NCBI GenBank assembly: GCA_018907035.1
Contig: JACCIC010000003.1
Coordinates: 471,501-535,500, forward strand
DNA length: 64,000 bases
Origin: Sycobia sp. Sy_11
Lineage: Eukaryota > Arthropoda > Insecta > Hymenoptera > Epichrysomallidae
Direction of reading: 5' to 3'
Numbering within the stretch: the stretch's first letter is position 1; each line of letters opens with the position of its first letter. Shown here piece after piece: positions 1 through 13,100 of this stretch. The notes beneath the pieces are model-generated. The model searched no databases, was not told the DNA's origin, and saw nothing but the letters and a program-made list of their open reading frames with translations. The position numbers were made by a program, and so were the translations under genes.

Positions 1-82
1 TCCTTATTACACGCGTGCTCACGCGTCAGGCTAATGGAACAATAAAAAATGACAGGAAAAATTAAAAAGAATAGGGAGAGCG

Positions 83-84
83 AT

Positions 85-117
<33 letters not shown>

Positions 118-243
118 CGAAGTCGAGACGAAGGACCTAAGACAGAAACGAGAGCAAAATTCCTGCATGCATGCCGTCCCTCCTAAGCACATATACATAT
201 ATAGCGAGAGGCCGAAATATCCGCATTCTGCATTCCGCATTCC

Positions 244-281
<38 letters not shown>

Positions 282-300
282 CCTGTCGGGAACCCTAAAA

Positions 301-362
<62 letters not shown>
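83..362. repeat. Three microsatellites: (GA)n, (GA)n, (TA)n
   Basis: GA tracts lie at 83-117 and 250-279 and a pure TA tract at 303-362. Open frames across them encode only Arg-Glu or Tyr-Ile dipeptide runs and are not genes. Confidence 0.97.
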
Positions 363-367
<5 letters not shown>

Positions 368-623
368 GATTGCAGGTTCCTCGGCAAGAGGCCGCCACGA
401 GGGATGGATACGCGCGCGCGCATATGTAATAATTTCTAAACGGAGGGTGTTCGATGACGCGACTAGTATACAGAAAGAATAAAGTCTGAGAGCCGTGCAC
501 GGTCTATTCTCGAGTATAGTGCGTGGTGCGTTCTGGCCCGTATCTGGAGCGAGAGAGAAAGAAGAGGGAATAAGAGAGACGTAGAAGAATGAGAAACAAG
601 GAGCTGTACGAGTGGAACGTGTT

Positions 624-628
<5 letters not shown>

Positions 629-694
<66 letters not shown>

Positions 695-712
695 AGAGAG
701 ACGGAAGGAAAG

Positions 713-763
<51 letters not shown>
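629..763. repeat. Compound (TA)n-(GA)n microsatellite
   Basis: A TA run (629-691) passes through a short purine linker into a GA run (715-763). The TA-then-GA order repeats the arrangement seen near position 300 in the opposite order. Confidence 0.97.
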
Positions 764-765
<2 letters not shown>

Positions 766-1342
766 TGGATGTCGTGAAGTAAAACGCTTCAAGAGGGGCA
801 GAAACGGCTAGCGGCGATAGGGAGCTCGCGACTGTAAACGATTGGGAAATATTAAAGGGAAATGATGAATGGCATGATTTTTTTTACCTGGATGTGGATG
901 CTTTTTATAAGTTAAGAAATATGAAACATAATCATTCAATGATTTACTACGAATTACTTATCAGTTTTTTTTAGATATAATATTTACATAATCTCCATCG
1001 AAATCCTGCATTGATGGATCTGCAATAATTTCAATAGAAGACCAAAACGTTCTGAATGACTACCTGGCGGTAAAGCAACAACTATGCATATCAGGTATAC
1101 GGCTGGATATTATGTATAGTATCGATACAAATACTAGCCAGATCTTTTTTTTAATTATTATATAATGTCGTATAATATAGTAAAACGTTAAAGCTTCATT
1201 GAATTTTGTCCTAAGTTTTTTTTTGTTACCTGCAACATTCTCGAAAGAAATTTCAACAAAAAGTATATACACGTAATAGCTATACAACTATAGTATATAC
1301 TTTATATGACAAAATTTATAATCAAACTTCTAATGGAACATG
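764..1342. other. AT-rich stretch, no gene recognised
   Basis: Apart from a short GC-richer patch (780-840) the stretch is AT-rich. Its only open frames are short and resemble no family known to me. Confidence 0.6.
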
Positions 1343-2465
1343 TATACGAGGGAGGATTGATAAGTTTCCGGCCTGACCAAGAGATGGAGCCACTAGGCCT
1401 ACCTTGAGATGGCCTTCTATAGTACCATCCTTAGATAGCTTATAGCTATAGTTTCAGTCCGATCGTCATGTTAGTTTAGGTTTGAGAGCACGCTGAACAA
1501 GAAGCCTGCGTTTTTCGTAAAAATGGAAAAGCTGGAAAATCATGCTGCCACCAAATACTTTTATGTGAAGGGATTAACGCCGAAAGAAATTAAAGAAGAG
1601 ATGAACTCAACACTAGAGACATCCTCCCCATCATATTCAACCGTTTAAGCAGTGGGTTTCCGAGTTTAAAAAGGGTCGTGTAAGCACCTCTGGTGAGCCT
1701 CGCTCGGTACGCCCCATTGAGGTCACAACTCCAGATATGATCGAAAAAATCCATCAGATAGTGCTGAAAGACCGTAGATGAAAAGTGCGTGAGATAGCTG
1801 AGACCTGTAAGATGTCATATAAACGTGTACAAAATATTTTGCACCAACATTTGTATATGGAAAAGCTCTGTGCAAGATGGATGCCGCGTTTGCTAACAGT
1901 CGACCAAAAATTGATTCGAAAGAACATTTCTACCACCAATTTGTCTAACATTGGATTGGACCAGGAGAACCAACTTCAAAAAAGGCAAAAACAATTTTTT
2001 CGGCGAACAAAGTTATGACTACTGTTTTTTGGGATGCAAGAGGTACTATATACATTGATGGCCTTGAAAAGGGTAAAACTAGCACTGGTCAATACTACGC
2101 AGACTTATTGCAACATTTGAGCCACGAAGTGAAAATTAAACGACCTCATCTGGCGAAGAAAAAAATCTTGTTTCATCACGATAACGCACCAGCGCACACG
2201 TCAATCGTTGCGATGGCTAAAATCAACGATCTGAAGTTTGAATTGATGCCGCACCCTCCCTACTCTCCAGACCTAGTTCCGAGTGACTATTATCGGTTTC
2301 CTAACCTCAAAAAAATCAGTTTATAGAGATGGCATTACTAGACTAGAACACCGCTATGAGAAATGTATCAACCTTGGAAGAGATTATGTTAAGAAATTAA
2401 AAAAAATTCTTAAAAACGTTGTTTTTCTTGGTCAGGCCGGAAACTTATCAATCCACCCTCGTATA
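1343..2465 (+). mobile_element. Mariner transposon I (irritans-like), complete ends, dead transposase
   Basis: The element is bounded by inverted terminal repeats of 39 bp (1343-1381 and 2427-2465). The ends read TATACGAGGG and onward, include the TA target duplication, and differ at a single position. About 1.12 kb lies between, shorter than the usual 1.3 kb because the central coding part is deleted. The transposase reads left to right. The right end abuts an unrelated repeat that starts directly at 2466, so the mariner landed at a TA on the edge of that repeat, or the repeat itself used the same TA. Nothing inside can make active transposase, so any movement would have needed enzyme from elsewhere. 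Confidence 0.95.
1523..2420 (+). pseudogene. Mariner transposase pseudogene (element I)
   Basis: This is a cut-and-paste transposase remnant. The Met at 1523 opens the N-terminal DNA-binding region, followed by an in-frame stop near 1648 and another (TGA, 1779-1781). A helix-turn-helix-like segment (KVREIAETCKMSYKRV) and a KLCARWMPRLL motif follow. About 40-60 residues are then missing, including the DETW motif that carries the first catalytic Asp. The catalytic domain resumes with VFWDARG, HHDNAPAH and YSPDLVPSDY. The two remaining Asp residues are 34 residues apart, the D34D spacing of mariner. A frameshift near 2326 moves the C-terminus into another frame. Family placement (irritans-like) rests on motif wording only. 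Confidence 0.93.
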
Positions 2466-2775
2466 GAGGGTGTCCCAAATATAAATGTTCTCGGTCGCGA
2501 ATCGGTAATAGGCAGGGGAAGCCTTATACAATAAGGTTCGATGCATTTTTGAAAGTTTCAAATAGGTTTTGCATTACGTGTGCCAATCTTAATCGGCCAA
2601 TGAGCGAACCCTCTTCGGTCCTCGATCAAGAGGGAGACTCTGAGCGTAATTTGAACGAGAATAATGGGAGGCGTCGTAAGATCCTAGCAGGGACGAGTAT
2701 AGCAATTGTTTATAAATACAGATATATCGTTATCTTACATTTCGTTATTGGCAACCTTCCAATATTCGTATAGAA
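2466..2775 (+). repeat. Unclassified repeat 'GTGTCCCAAATAT', copy 1
   Basis: It begins GAGGGTGTCCCAAATAT directly after the mariner TA. A minus-strand copy at about 21390-21996 matches it in two blocks: the start through GAAAGTTTCAAATAG and the CCAAT / GGCCAATG block, and further on GGAGACTCTGAGCGTAAT. The family is not identified. It codes for nothing recognisable. The 3' boundary is a guess. Confidence 0.7.
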
Positions 2776-3885
2776 CCTTTGAACTCGACTTCACTGCTTA
2801 TTACGAATTCGCTAGTATGAACAATAATATTTAGAACAACCTATATTAATCAAATTAAAACAAAAGTAGCTAGTTGTTTAAGCATGATAAAAGAATAAAT
2901 TTAATGGAGCTATACAACGTAAATGTATGTAGGTAAAGTATAAAAGTAAAATCTCATAGTGTGCACGAATTTATATCTTTCATAAGTATACACATACATA
3001 TTATAAACCTATATAGAGAGTTTGAGGGACGGTAAGTGATCTTCTTGCTAAGTACGGAATCCTGCCCTCCAGGCAAAAAAAATAAAAAATTTATTATAAC
3101 AATAAAATCAAAAATTCGAATTTACATTGTCTTATTTTTTTAAAATTAAATATTGCAAATGTCGAGGCTATTTAGTTTATATTTGCATATAAAATTATAA
3201 TAGAGCGAATAACATTGAAAATCAACGCTTGTTAGACAAGTAGAATCTTGGAACTGCTAATAATAATCTCGCAAATTTAATTAATTCTGGAAAATGAGTG
3301 CTTAAGACTCATAGCTTTTATTTCTGCATAATTATATTGAAAGTCTTTTTTCTTTATATGCATTCCGTACTTAATCTGCATTAATTACATCGCAATATTC
3401 TCAATTGTATTTGCAAGCATTTATTTGTTAATGTGTTTATTAATGTGCCTCTTTGTGGTACACATCTTTTATATACAGCATTTTAATAATGGAATCTCGA
3501 TATAAGTTATGATACGTTCACTTACAGGAGCTTAAGCCTTCACAATAGATATAAATTAGGGATGAACATATTTGGCGCATAAGGCAGGTATAAAGGGTAT
3601 TTTTGAAATTTTTTTCCTATGGAATTCCATAATCAATGATTGGTTTGGGAAGGAATTTGCATACCCTCCATACCAAACTGGCTGCCCCTGGACGGGATGG
3701 GCGAACTTTGCAGGGCCAGTATATATCGCCAAGTCTCGCCCTCGTCGAGACGTAATTATATAAACGTGAAACGTTTTCGGCGCTATACTCTGTATACTTA
3801 CCCCTCTTCTGCGTATAAAATAATTAGAAACGTAATTACTTTGTTTTAGTGATTAGATATAAACATAATAATATACAATTTTACA

Positions 3886-3941
<56 letters not shown>

Positions 3942-4126
3942 TTCTAAGAATTATGCATATATAATATAATTACAATTGCATGTAATATATGATATAAAAA
4001 TGCAAACTTCTATATTCTATTTTGTATAAGATTTTCAACATGTCCTTCAAATGATCTGTATAAAATAAAACTTTTTCCTCTGGACTTTTTAAATTATAGA
4101 AGCACACATAGATTAATTGATATTGT
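2776..4126. other. AT-rich stretch with (TA)n at 3890-3938
   Basis: No gene is recognised. A GC-richer patch at 3630-3770 stands out against AT-rich flanks but has no readable coding or repeat identity. A TA microsatellite occupies 3890-3938. Confidence 0.6.
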
Positions 4127-4374
4127 ATAGTGAAAAAAAATTTTTTTTGATATCATGTAAATATGTACTTGTTTTCTATCGAGTAAATCATTTTCTTAAA
4201 TTAAGCAAATATTCGCTAGATTTAAGACAACGTGGTTTGATCTAAGCGGACTCTTCTTGTATCAAGTAAATAGACTTCCTTTATTTAAGAAAATAATTTC
4301 TCAATTAAAGAAAACAATTTACTTGCAACAAAATGAGAAAATATTTACTTGATAACAGACATTTTTTTCAGTGT
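4127..4374. mobile_element. Palindromic MITE with CACTG-like ends
   Basis: The right end, read on the minus strand, starts ACACTGAAAAAAATG and the left end starts ATAGTGAAAAAAAAT. After the A-run both arms continue with ATCA-GTAAATAT, a T-rich block, GTAAAT and TTTTCTTAAAT-type sequence, so the arms pair imperfectly for roughly 80-100 bp. There is no coding capacity. CACTG-type termini are known from the CMC (CACTA/Chapaev) group, so membership there is an inference. The target duplication is not clear. Confidence 0.6.
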
Positions 4375-6029
4375 AGTCAATAAAAAATATTACAAATACT
4401 GAAAATGTTATAAAATTATTAATTGAAATTTTCCTTCGTTCGTATATATTAGGGACAAACATCAAGGTATCTCAAATCAAAGATTATAATGGAAACAAAT
4501 TTATGGACACCTTAAAAATGTAACTTCAATAATTCAAATTTATATGATTGTACTTTATACAATGCAACATAAGTATAGACGAAAAATATTAAAATATACT
4601 ATATTCATATTCATATCAGTATCTTCATTTTTATAATAAAATTCTAAATTATTTTGGAAAGTGAATAGAAAAAAATAAATAATTCTCCGATTGTGTTCCA
4701 ACGATTAAAAAATTCAAAATCATTGATTATATTAAATCAGATATTGCGTTTTGCCAGACAAAACACAGGTTCACCGAGTTTACGAGGGAGCGAAGATGGA
4801 AATGACCGAAATATAATAGCAGATTGACAGAAAAAGAGCGATTAATGAAAGGAGCCAAAAAAATTATTAATTCTTAATACTTTCTTGATTAAATTACTGT
4901 TTCATTTTTAAATGCTATTTTTTATTATTAAAAATAACTTATTTATGTGTTTAACTAATTTATGAAAAATGCTACTATGTTGCTACTTGAAAATTGTTTT
5001 ATATGAATTCTGAAAAAATAACATATATACGTTATAATCTTAGAGTCATTTTGAAATGCACAAATGCTAAAATAATTTACTTGTGTTTGAAACAGTTTTA
5101 CTCAACGATTAATTAAAATGTCTAGCAATCGTGGTAGATTTTTATCAAATAATCTGATTTAATTAGTTACTTCAATAAAGTGCTTGAAATGCAAATTTTG
5201 ATGGCTTTAAAAATACATAAACGTCCAAATACAAATTTATTCTTACATTTTTCTTTTGATTGAACTATAATTATTTATAAGATAGCAATTATAGAAAAGC
5301 TGTATCGATGTATAAAAGTATTACCATAAAGTTATAGTCAAAAGATTTATTTGACTTATTCAGTTTGTATTTTATTAATATTGAAATTTATCTCTATATA
5401 AACTTTAATTTATTGTGAATTTTATATTAAAAATAAAAAATATAAATAATGTAATACTTCATTTTGTACTCAGACTATAAGAAGAGCCTCTAAGCATAAA
5501 AATTTCACAACATTGTATTTGCTTTAGGCTTCAAGGCTAAAATTGTAAAACTTTAGGTCTCGCGAATTTTTTTTTTGTTTTTTAAATGACAGTAAATTTA
5601 TTGACATCTACCGAAAGTAGTTTAACTTGAAGAATGACAAGCGCTTTTTATACTTTAATTTCCGCATAGCCGAGTAGTTTATTTATTTATTTATTTATTT
5701 TTTTAATGTTTTCTATTATAACTTGCATAACATATAGAGAAATAGTAAACTTTAACTTTATCATTACTATCAGTATTTGACAATTAATCACAGAGAAAAT
5801 CGAAAGCCAATTTTTATACATTTTTAACAACACAAATCGATATTACAAATGTCTTATAGTGAGTTTTCCTTTTGTAATACCTTATATGCTTTCATTGTCT
5901 TGTTTATAACTTCTATCCGTTGTCCCGTATATGCAGCAAACGTGTATATATAATCTCTCTTTGTTGCTATACTATACAGTATTATACACAGTGAAAGATC
6001 AAGTAATTAATCTTACTAAAGTATAAAAG

Positions 6030-6080
<51 letters not shown>

Positions 6081-8330
6081 TCAATTCAATGCTTTTAGTT
6101 GAAAACTCTTTTGCTTGCACTAAGTTAATTTTTTTCTAAAAAAATTTTTTTTGTAATTTTTATTCTAATAGACACAATGGTAAATGGTTTTGGCCTTGAA
6201 ATAGAGGTCATGAAAAATATCTGCTATATATCTTTCCCCTTATTTAAAAAATAAAATCGAAGTATACCTTTGGATAACCTTGAAGATGAAGTACAGTTTA
6301 AATCCAAGGTTAAGACATTCTAGCTTCTTTATATAGTCTATGCATCGGATATTAGATTATAGATGTTTAAACAATGCAATTTTTTCTTCCCCAGTTTTTC
6401 CTCAACTCCTGTAGCTGCAAATATATAATAATTCGTTAATTCAGAAGATCTAACATATATTTTTTTATTAATCATTATTTTATATTATTAGTTGATGGAT
6501 TTAGCGCATAACGCAAATAAGTAATAGACTTACGAAATTCACTATACCGACTGAAAATACCAGAAACAATATAAATGTTTTGTACTCGTGTCAACATCAG
6601 CGTGACAAACATTAATTGATAACAGTAATAACATATATGTGCGAATGAAAATACATCATCCGAACGTCCAAGCGCATCGGAGAACTCTGGTGTTGCAAAG
6701 TTATACCAAAGTCACGTGATAAACACGAGACAATTTCAACTCTACTGCCAGGTAGTGTATTTTATATTCATATGTAACTGACAGTTTGGAATGGTTTTCT
6801 AACTTTGTATTTGGCTTTTAATTGTATTATTGCGACATTTGCCAAGACGCCTGAATGGAATATACTGAATGAAATATATCGGAAACAACTGAAATACGAC
6901 GATTAAAAATATGCATTAACTGGTATTAATTCATCATAACTTCAATATAATCACACCGAAATATATATTGCGAAAAATAACTGCATGAAATCCTACTTAT
7001 CAACAGAATTCCGAAATTTTATTTTTTATTCTAAGAATTAATATAGGTCGATAATGTAGAGATTATTAGAAACCAAGTCTTTTCTGCATTAATATCTGAA
7101 GAAGAAAAAAACATCAAAGATATTACTTGCACGAGCATTACAAGTTATAAATCTTTTCTCTATATACAGTTGCATCAATGGAATAAGTGAAAATGTTACT
7201 GCCGGAGCTTACAGTGGCGCTCGTGGCGGCTATACCGTGGCCATAAACGCAGTCAAGCAAAAAGGATTAATGCGCCTATATATATATGTGGCAACTGCAC
7301 TTATCCAGGCTATTATCCTTTTTTTCCAAAGAATGAATGTTCGTTCTACTTTTATTTTTCTCAGCTTCGAAATAATAAAACATTATAACGGCCTGTAATG
7401 GTACAATTTTATTTGTTAAAATCTAACGATGAATTTCTATGTTAATTTAATAATTATACATATATAATTTCAATTTGTGATATAATATCGACATGGTGCA
7501 AATTCTGTACAGAACTTTGGGTAATTCGTTTACTATTGCAATATTAAAAAGACCAGTTCAATGAAAATACGTAGGCCCCGGAATAAATGTAAGATGCTGA
7601 TTTTATGCGAAAATTTTTATTACTTTTTATAATTTATATATATTTGTATTTATTGCGAACTATTTGTAACATACATAATAAAGAAGTCTAGCATTTGAAG
7701 TAAGTCTAGGATATAATATATTAATATTATTCTAAATAAAAGAATATTTCTTCCAGTATTACAGTTCTATACTAAATTTCATTAGGTTATCAATAAAATA
7801 ATAAAAATATATTTATAATAATATATAATAATAGAAACAACAACAACAACAATAATAATGTGTCTATCGATTATATATATATATATATAAGAACCCAGAT
7901 AAAAACTAAATAGGCATAATAAATATCCCATGGTCGTGGTTAATTATTTATACTGGCATTTACATATTTGCAATAGACACGAGTTATATGTACATAATAT
8001 AATGAGGAATTTGCCTAAAATAAAATAAACTAGACCCGTTAGAGTATCGAAGCCCGACGAACGACCACGTTCGGCGTAAGAACGAATAAAAAAAATAATG
8101 GGCACAAATCTCAATTCTACAAAATCTCAATTACTATATAGGGTACACGCGGTGTATACAGCGCGATAATCTCGGCGTCTTCAATGCTAATCTGGATTAC
8201 CCATGCGAGTTCTTTTCGTGCGTGAATTTTATCCCTGAGAAATTGTTTAGTGGCCAATGTTCTGGACCGAGCCGACTGCAGAACAAGGCTATATAACAAC
8301 AACAAAAAATGGTAAAAAGAGATAAATAGA
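4375..8330. other. AT-rich DNA, (TA)n at 6032-6077, no gene recognised
   Basis: This holds a TTTA repeat (5683-5702), a TA microsatellite (6032-6077) and small TA runs near 7873. Slightly GC-richer patches occur at 6660-6720 and 7200-7260, with no identity I can support. Confidence 0.6.
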
Positions 8331-8617
8331 GATTCAAGAAGAAAAAGATAGATAGATAAATAGAGGGAGAAAGAGAGAATGAGAGAGGGGGGCAGACTGA
8401 AATATTTGAACTTAAAGTGAAGTATAGGTAGAAGGAAAGAAAGGAATTGGAAGGCGGGGGTAAAAAAGAGAAAAAGAGAAACAGAAAATGAGAGAGAGAG
8501 AGAGTGAGAGAGATAGAGCGAGAGAGGGGGAGGCAGAGAATGGAAAGAAAAAGAAAAAAGAAAAAAGAATGCTGTTTTACGGACACATATTGTATATGCT
8601 TTCTGCATATAGGGATG

Positions 8618-8657
<40 letters not shown>
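8331..8657. repeat. Purine-rich low-complexity tract followed by (TA)n
   Basis: From about 8331 to 8570 the plus strand is almost all A and G, with interrupted GA runs. A TA microsatellite follows at 8619-8657. The minus-strand open frames here encode Ser-Leu-Phe-rich low complexity and are not supported as proteins. Confidence 0.9.
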
Positions 8658-8659
<2 letters not shown>

Positions 8660-8932
8660 TTCTCAATCCCCACTCGCCTGCCTCTCACATTCCCCCTCAT
8701 CCACCCCCTTCTCGCTCGCCCTCTTCTCGCTCACCACTCTTTCTCTCTCTAACTGACTATACCCTGCTCTGTATCGGTCTTCGTTGGAGCGCCCGCTAGT
8801 CCACTCCCCGCGCACATCTTGCCCCTTCTTCTCCGTATAAAGCTCAACAGCAACAGCAGCCGGAGCAACGCCAGACAAAGGCAGCAAGTGTGTGAGTGAG
8901 TTTGACTGTGAGTCGTATGTGTACGTGGGTTT

Positions 8933-8983
<51 letters not shown>

Positions 8984-9088
8984 TTGTGCGCACGAGCTAT
9001 GTAATTCCTTCTTCGGCGCTCTCATGCCATACGTTAATTCGTCTCTCCTTCTCTGCCTTTCTCCCTCCCTTCTTCCTTCTCTATCACC

Positions 9089-9133
<45 letters not shown>

Positions 9134-9480
9134 TCACTTGCTTCATATACGTATGCGTTCTACACTTCTTCTTTTTGACAGTATATAACATATACACACG
9201 CATAGCTATCTGTGTGTATGCACGAATGCTTCAGTATATAGACACATATGATCGGAACCGTGTGATCCCTCCACTATATAGATATAGCTCAGCGTTATAT
9301 GCGGCGCGCGGACGTAGAAGTGGCTGTGCTACGCCCACCAGCCGTAAAACCGCCGTCAATCATGCGGTGCTGGTGGGGAGAGATCGAGAGAGATGCTCTC
9401 TACTCGATCCTGGGATGAAAGAGTCAGGGCCGTGTATGCGTGTAACAAAGATGAAGACTGCGGTTGCGAGGGTGTGAGTC
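8660..9480. other. GC-rich island with microsatellites, possible promoter
   Basis: GC-rich DNA is interrupted by (GA)n at 8935-8979 and (CT)n at 9091-9129. A TATAAAG lies at 8836-8842, followed by a CAACAG-rich GC stretch. No initiator, splice site or protein frame ties it to a gene, so promoter function is only suggested. Confidence 0.35.
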
Positions 9481-9507
9481 AGCGCTGGAAAGAGACAGAT
9501 AGATCGA

Positions 9508-9513
<6 letters not shown>

Positions 9514-9570
<57 letters not shown>
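9514..9570. repeat. (GA)n microsatellite
   Basis: Near-pure GA run closing the GC-rich island on its right side. Confidence 0.97.
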
Positions 9571-9573
<3 letters not shown>

Positions 9574-10116
9574 GGGGGAACGGAAATGGAGAGCTAACGG
9601 GACGGTTTGCTGATCGTGCAATAACATTGGTGGATGAAATTTGAAAAATGACGAATATAATGGAGCGGATCGAAGATGATTTGCCTGTGCAAAGCCAATT
9701 CCGTCAATAGATTACGCCCGATTGTCTATAACCGCGCAGGTGAAACGCGCAATTATCGCAATTTATCCAGGTTTTCCATTTTCCACTGTTTTTCTTTTTT
9801 ACAGCGATACCATAAAAGTACAACTGATCGAATGTGCCTATAAATTATATACTTATATCATAGTCTATCCTAAAAGATCGATACTTAAATTGTGCACACT
9901 GTGATTGGCCGATGACCTTATTTATAGGCTAGCGGAACGTCTTATCAGATACACAGTATATATATTTATTTATAATAGTATACGAATTTTTACGACGAAT
10001 GCATATAGTATGCTATTGTAGTCGATACAGTTTTGTAACAGGGAACTATAGAAGCGAGAGAGGAGGTTTCTTTTGGTCGTCCACGAAGGCGCGAGATGGA
10101 AGATATATAGACATCC

Positions 10117-10147
<31 letters not shown>

Positions 10148-13100
10148 GGTCGTGATATAAATATATATCACCACTGTAACAGAGAATTCGACATATTTTC
10201 GTTTTTGGCTTTTATATAAATCCGTCATTAATTAACATGTAAGAACATACATGTATTTTGAAATCTGAAGTAAAAAGTTGCTTACAATTGAGTAGATATT
10301 CGCAGATATATCGTTAATACATGTGTATATAATTGTAGTCTAAATTATGCACAGTACAAGAATATTAGGAGGATGCGTCATTAACGCAAATTCTTTTATC
10401 CTTTGCCCCAGTCATGTATCAGTGAACTATAATCTTATATATAAAATAAATAATAAAGTCAACATATACGTATAGTTCAAATCATTTCACTTCTCACCTA
10501 GATTAACTTATAGACTCGTTAAATTTATATATTTATCGTCATATTCACTATATTCTGCTATTTTATATTGAATTAAGTTCGTATAATATATTTAATAAAT
10601 TGAATAAGTTGAAGCTGAATAACTGGTCCTCGCGTATGTGTATGCGTATAAATGAGGTAAATGCATGAAGATAAATTATTGCAGAGATCAAAGTGACAGT
10701 TCTACTTCTACGCTCTCTATATGCTAAATTTACTTATGTATAATTAGATATATAGTACGATGTTTTCGGACCTGTGCTAAATCGAGCTAAAAATTAATCT
10801 ATGGTCATTAGCCTGCCACACTAAGAAGTTACCTGTGTATAAATCACGCACGTTTCAAATCGATTCATTATTTTATATACTGTTATGTTATTCGTAAATT
10901 TCACCCATGGCCCATAAATAGATATTACAGGAATCAATCTTTTTCACTTGTGTAAAAAAAACATTATAGCAAAAACGTTCCTATAATTCTTTCATAATGA
11001 GGATATATAAATTTAATACAAAAAAATTAGAACGCCTGAATTTTTGATAACATAAAAAATGTTAATAGTTTGCGTTGGATTTTGAAATTTATGTAGAGTA
11101 ATTTCTGAATTAAAAACAATTTTATCTAGAAATTTTCATATAATATCTTGTTTTGAATCTGTTTAATGAGCAACTAATATGGATACATATATGTTAACAT
11201 TATGGCTAGTAAATATCATGAAAATAGGACAATTTATTATTATAGATGTTAACCTACTGTAAATGTCTAAGAATAATCAGTAATTACATATAGCTAGACG
11301 TTCTATCTATTAGAAACTACTGTTTAACAAATGGATTTTAATTTTAATTTATCATATATATATTGAAGAGGTTATTAACCTGTGTATTAAAACATTCCTC
11401 TCCTCGTTCTTCTCAGTTTTACATCATCAGCACATATAGGACAAAGCGTTTCTACAAGATTTTTTATTATTTAATTTTTGGCTTTATTAATTAAGCGTTA
11501 TTCATTATGAGCAGTACAATTAGCTTACGAAAAACGTAGCAATGTAAAAAATTAAAGTTAATGAGTAGGACGTGGAAAGCACGATAGAAGATAATACACG
11601 TGATAAATTAATTGCCTTCCAAGCGTTGTCGCATTAGTTGATAACAGAGTCGTATAACATTTTGAATAACAGTGAATGTGATAATAGTAAAATAGCTTCA
11701 TATAATACTAATAGAAGCATAGTGCCAATGAGTTTAGTGATGTCATTATCGGTGAAATTAATTTAAGTGATAGTAATTCAAGCGTGGGCATAAGTGATAA
11801 TGAAAGAGTTAGTGAGGGAGAGATTTGTCAACCTTTGCTGCTGTACAAGAACCAAAAATAAATTAACTGAGAATTTGGGCAGTTAAAACGAAATTCGAAA
11901 AAAAAAACATTTAGATTGATACCTAATAATGATTTTCAAAAGACTATGTTACTTTATTTACCGTCCATTTCAAAAACACTATTACATTCTATAATCGAAG
12001 ACTATTCTATGGATAATACGACAGATGGCAAATAGTTCAAGGTGAATTTGCTTAGATGAAAATATCGGAAAAAAGTTTAAAGGCATTTGCGGATCTAATA
12101 TTACATTAAGATAAAATACTTAATTTGAATTTTATACAAAATTTTTTGATTATTCCATTATGTTTCCATATTATATTTTGTGTTTTAAAGTGCAACTTAT
12201 TCAATTCACACTGATAAATGTTATTTTTTAAACGTATAAATACTATTGTAATGTGTTTGCATTATTTATGAAATAATTGTAATAATTAAAATATCGTTTA
12301 AAGGTATGAAAGTATCGGTATTTGTATTTATATCAAATACTTTTAATATTTTCTAGAGGATATATAAATTTATATAAATTTATATAAATATCCGTAAATA
12401 TCTTTGTTGCTAATTTTCACACATACATATATCTGTTAAACTATAAATTCAAAACAATGTACAATGTCTAAGAAATGCTTCAATTATAGATGAAAACGAG
12501 AGAATTACAATCCATATTTTATAAATTTTGCATTTCATTAGGAATTTATACATTTATAATTAGAATTTATACCATTTATACATTTAAACTATAATTTAGA
12601 GAATGCGATGGATTTCCATCAGGGTTATCATTCTTTCATGATCTGAGCAAATCAGTAGAATTTCCTACACTACGTCAATTTAAGGTATTTCGTACTTTCT
12701 ATTACTTTCATGTATATAATTAGCATCCTATTTAGTCAAAATGATTTTGATTGAATTAGAAGTTTGAAGACTGGAGCTGCCTTCCGTTTTTCAAATTTGT
12801 ACGTTATTATTCCCGGACATATCATGGTGTCCTTTTCCGAAATCAATTGATACGCATGTGGGAAACGGAAAGCAATACTCCGGCACGTTTCTCGAGCATT
12901 CTATTTGCAATTTAGAAGATCAAATAAATTTCGATCCTAAGCATTGAAAAGTAGTAATTATAAATAAATAAAACTAAATATCCATAGTACATATTTTTAC
13001 TTATATTATAGTTGTAATAGAAAAACATGTTTAACGATTCAGTGTTAAAAATACGCATCTTGAAAGTACAATTTTTGCTCAATAAATATGAAGTGATAAG

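Noticed and set aside
171..792. Overlapping open frames on both strands encoding Arg-Glu, Ser-Leu and Tyr-Ile repeats
   Set aside because: They are direct translations of GA, CT and TA microsatellites. The same occurs at 8.5-9.6, 16.3-17.3, 45.0-45.8 and 61.6-63.3 kb.
11700..11870. Acidic Ser/Asn-rich frame that might be the N-terminus of a DNA transposase
   Set aside because: It is interrupted by stops, and no catalytic region or inverted ends follow.
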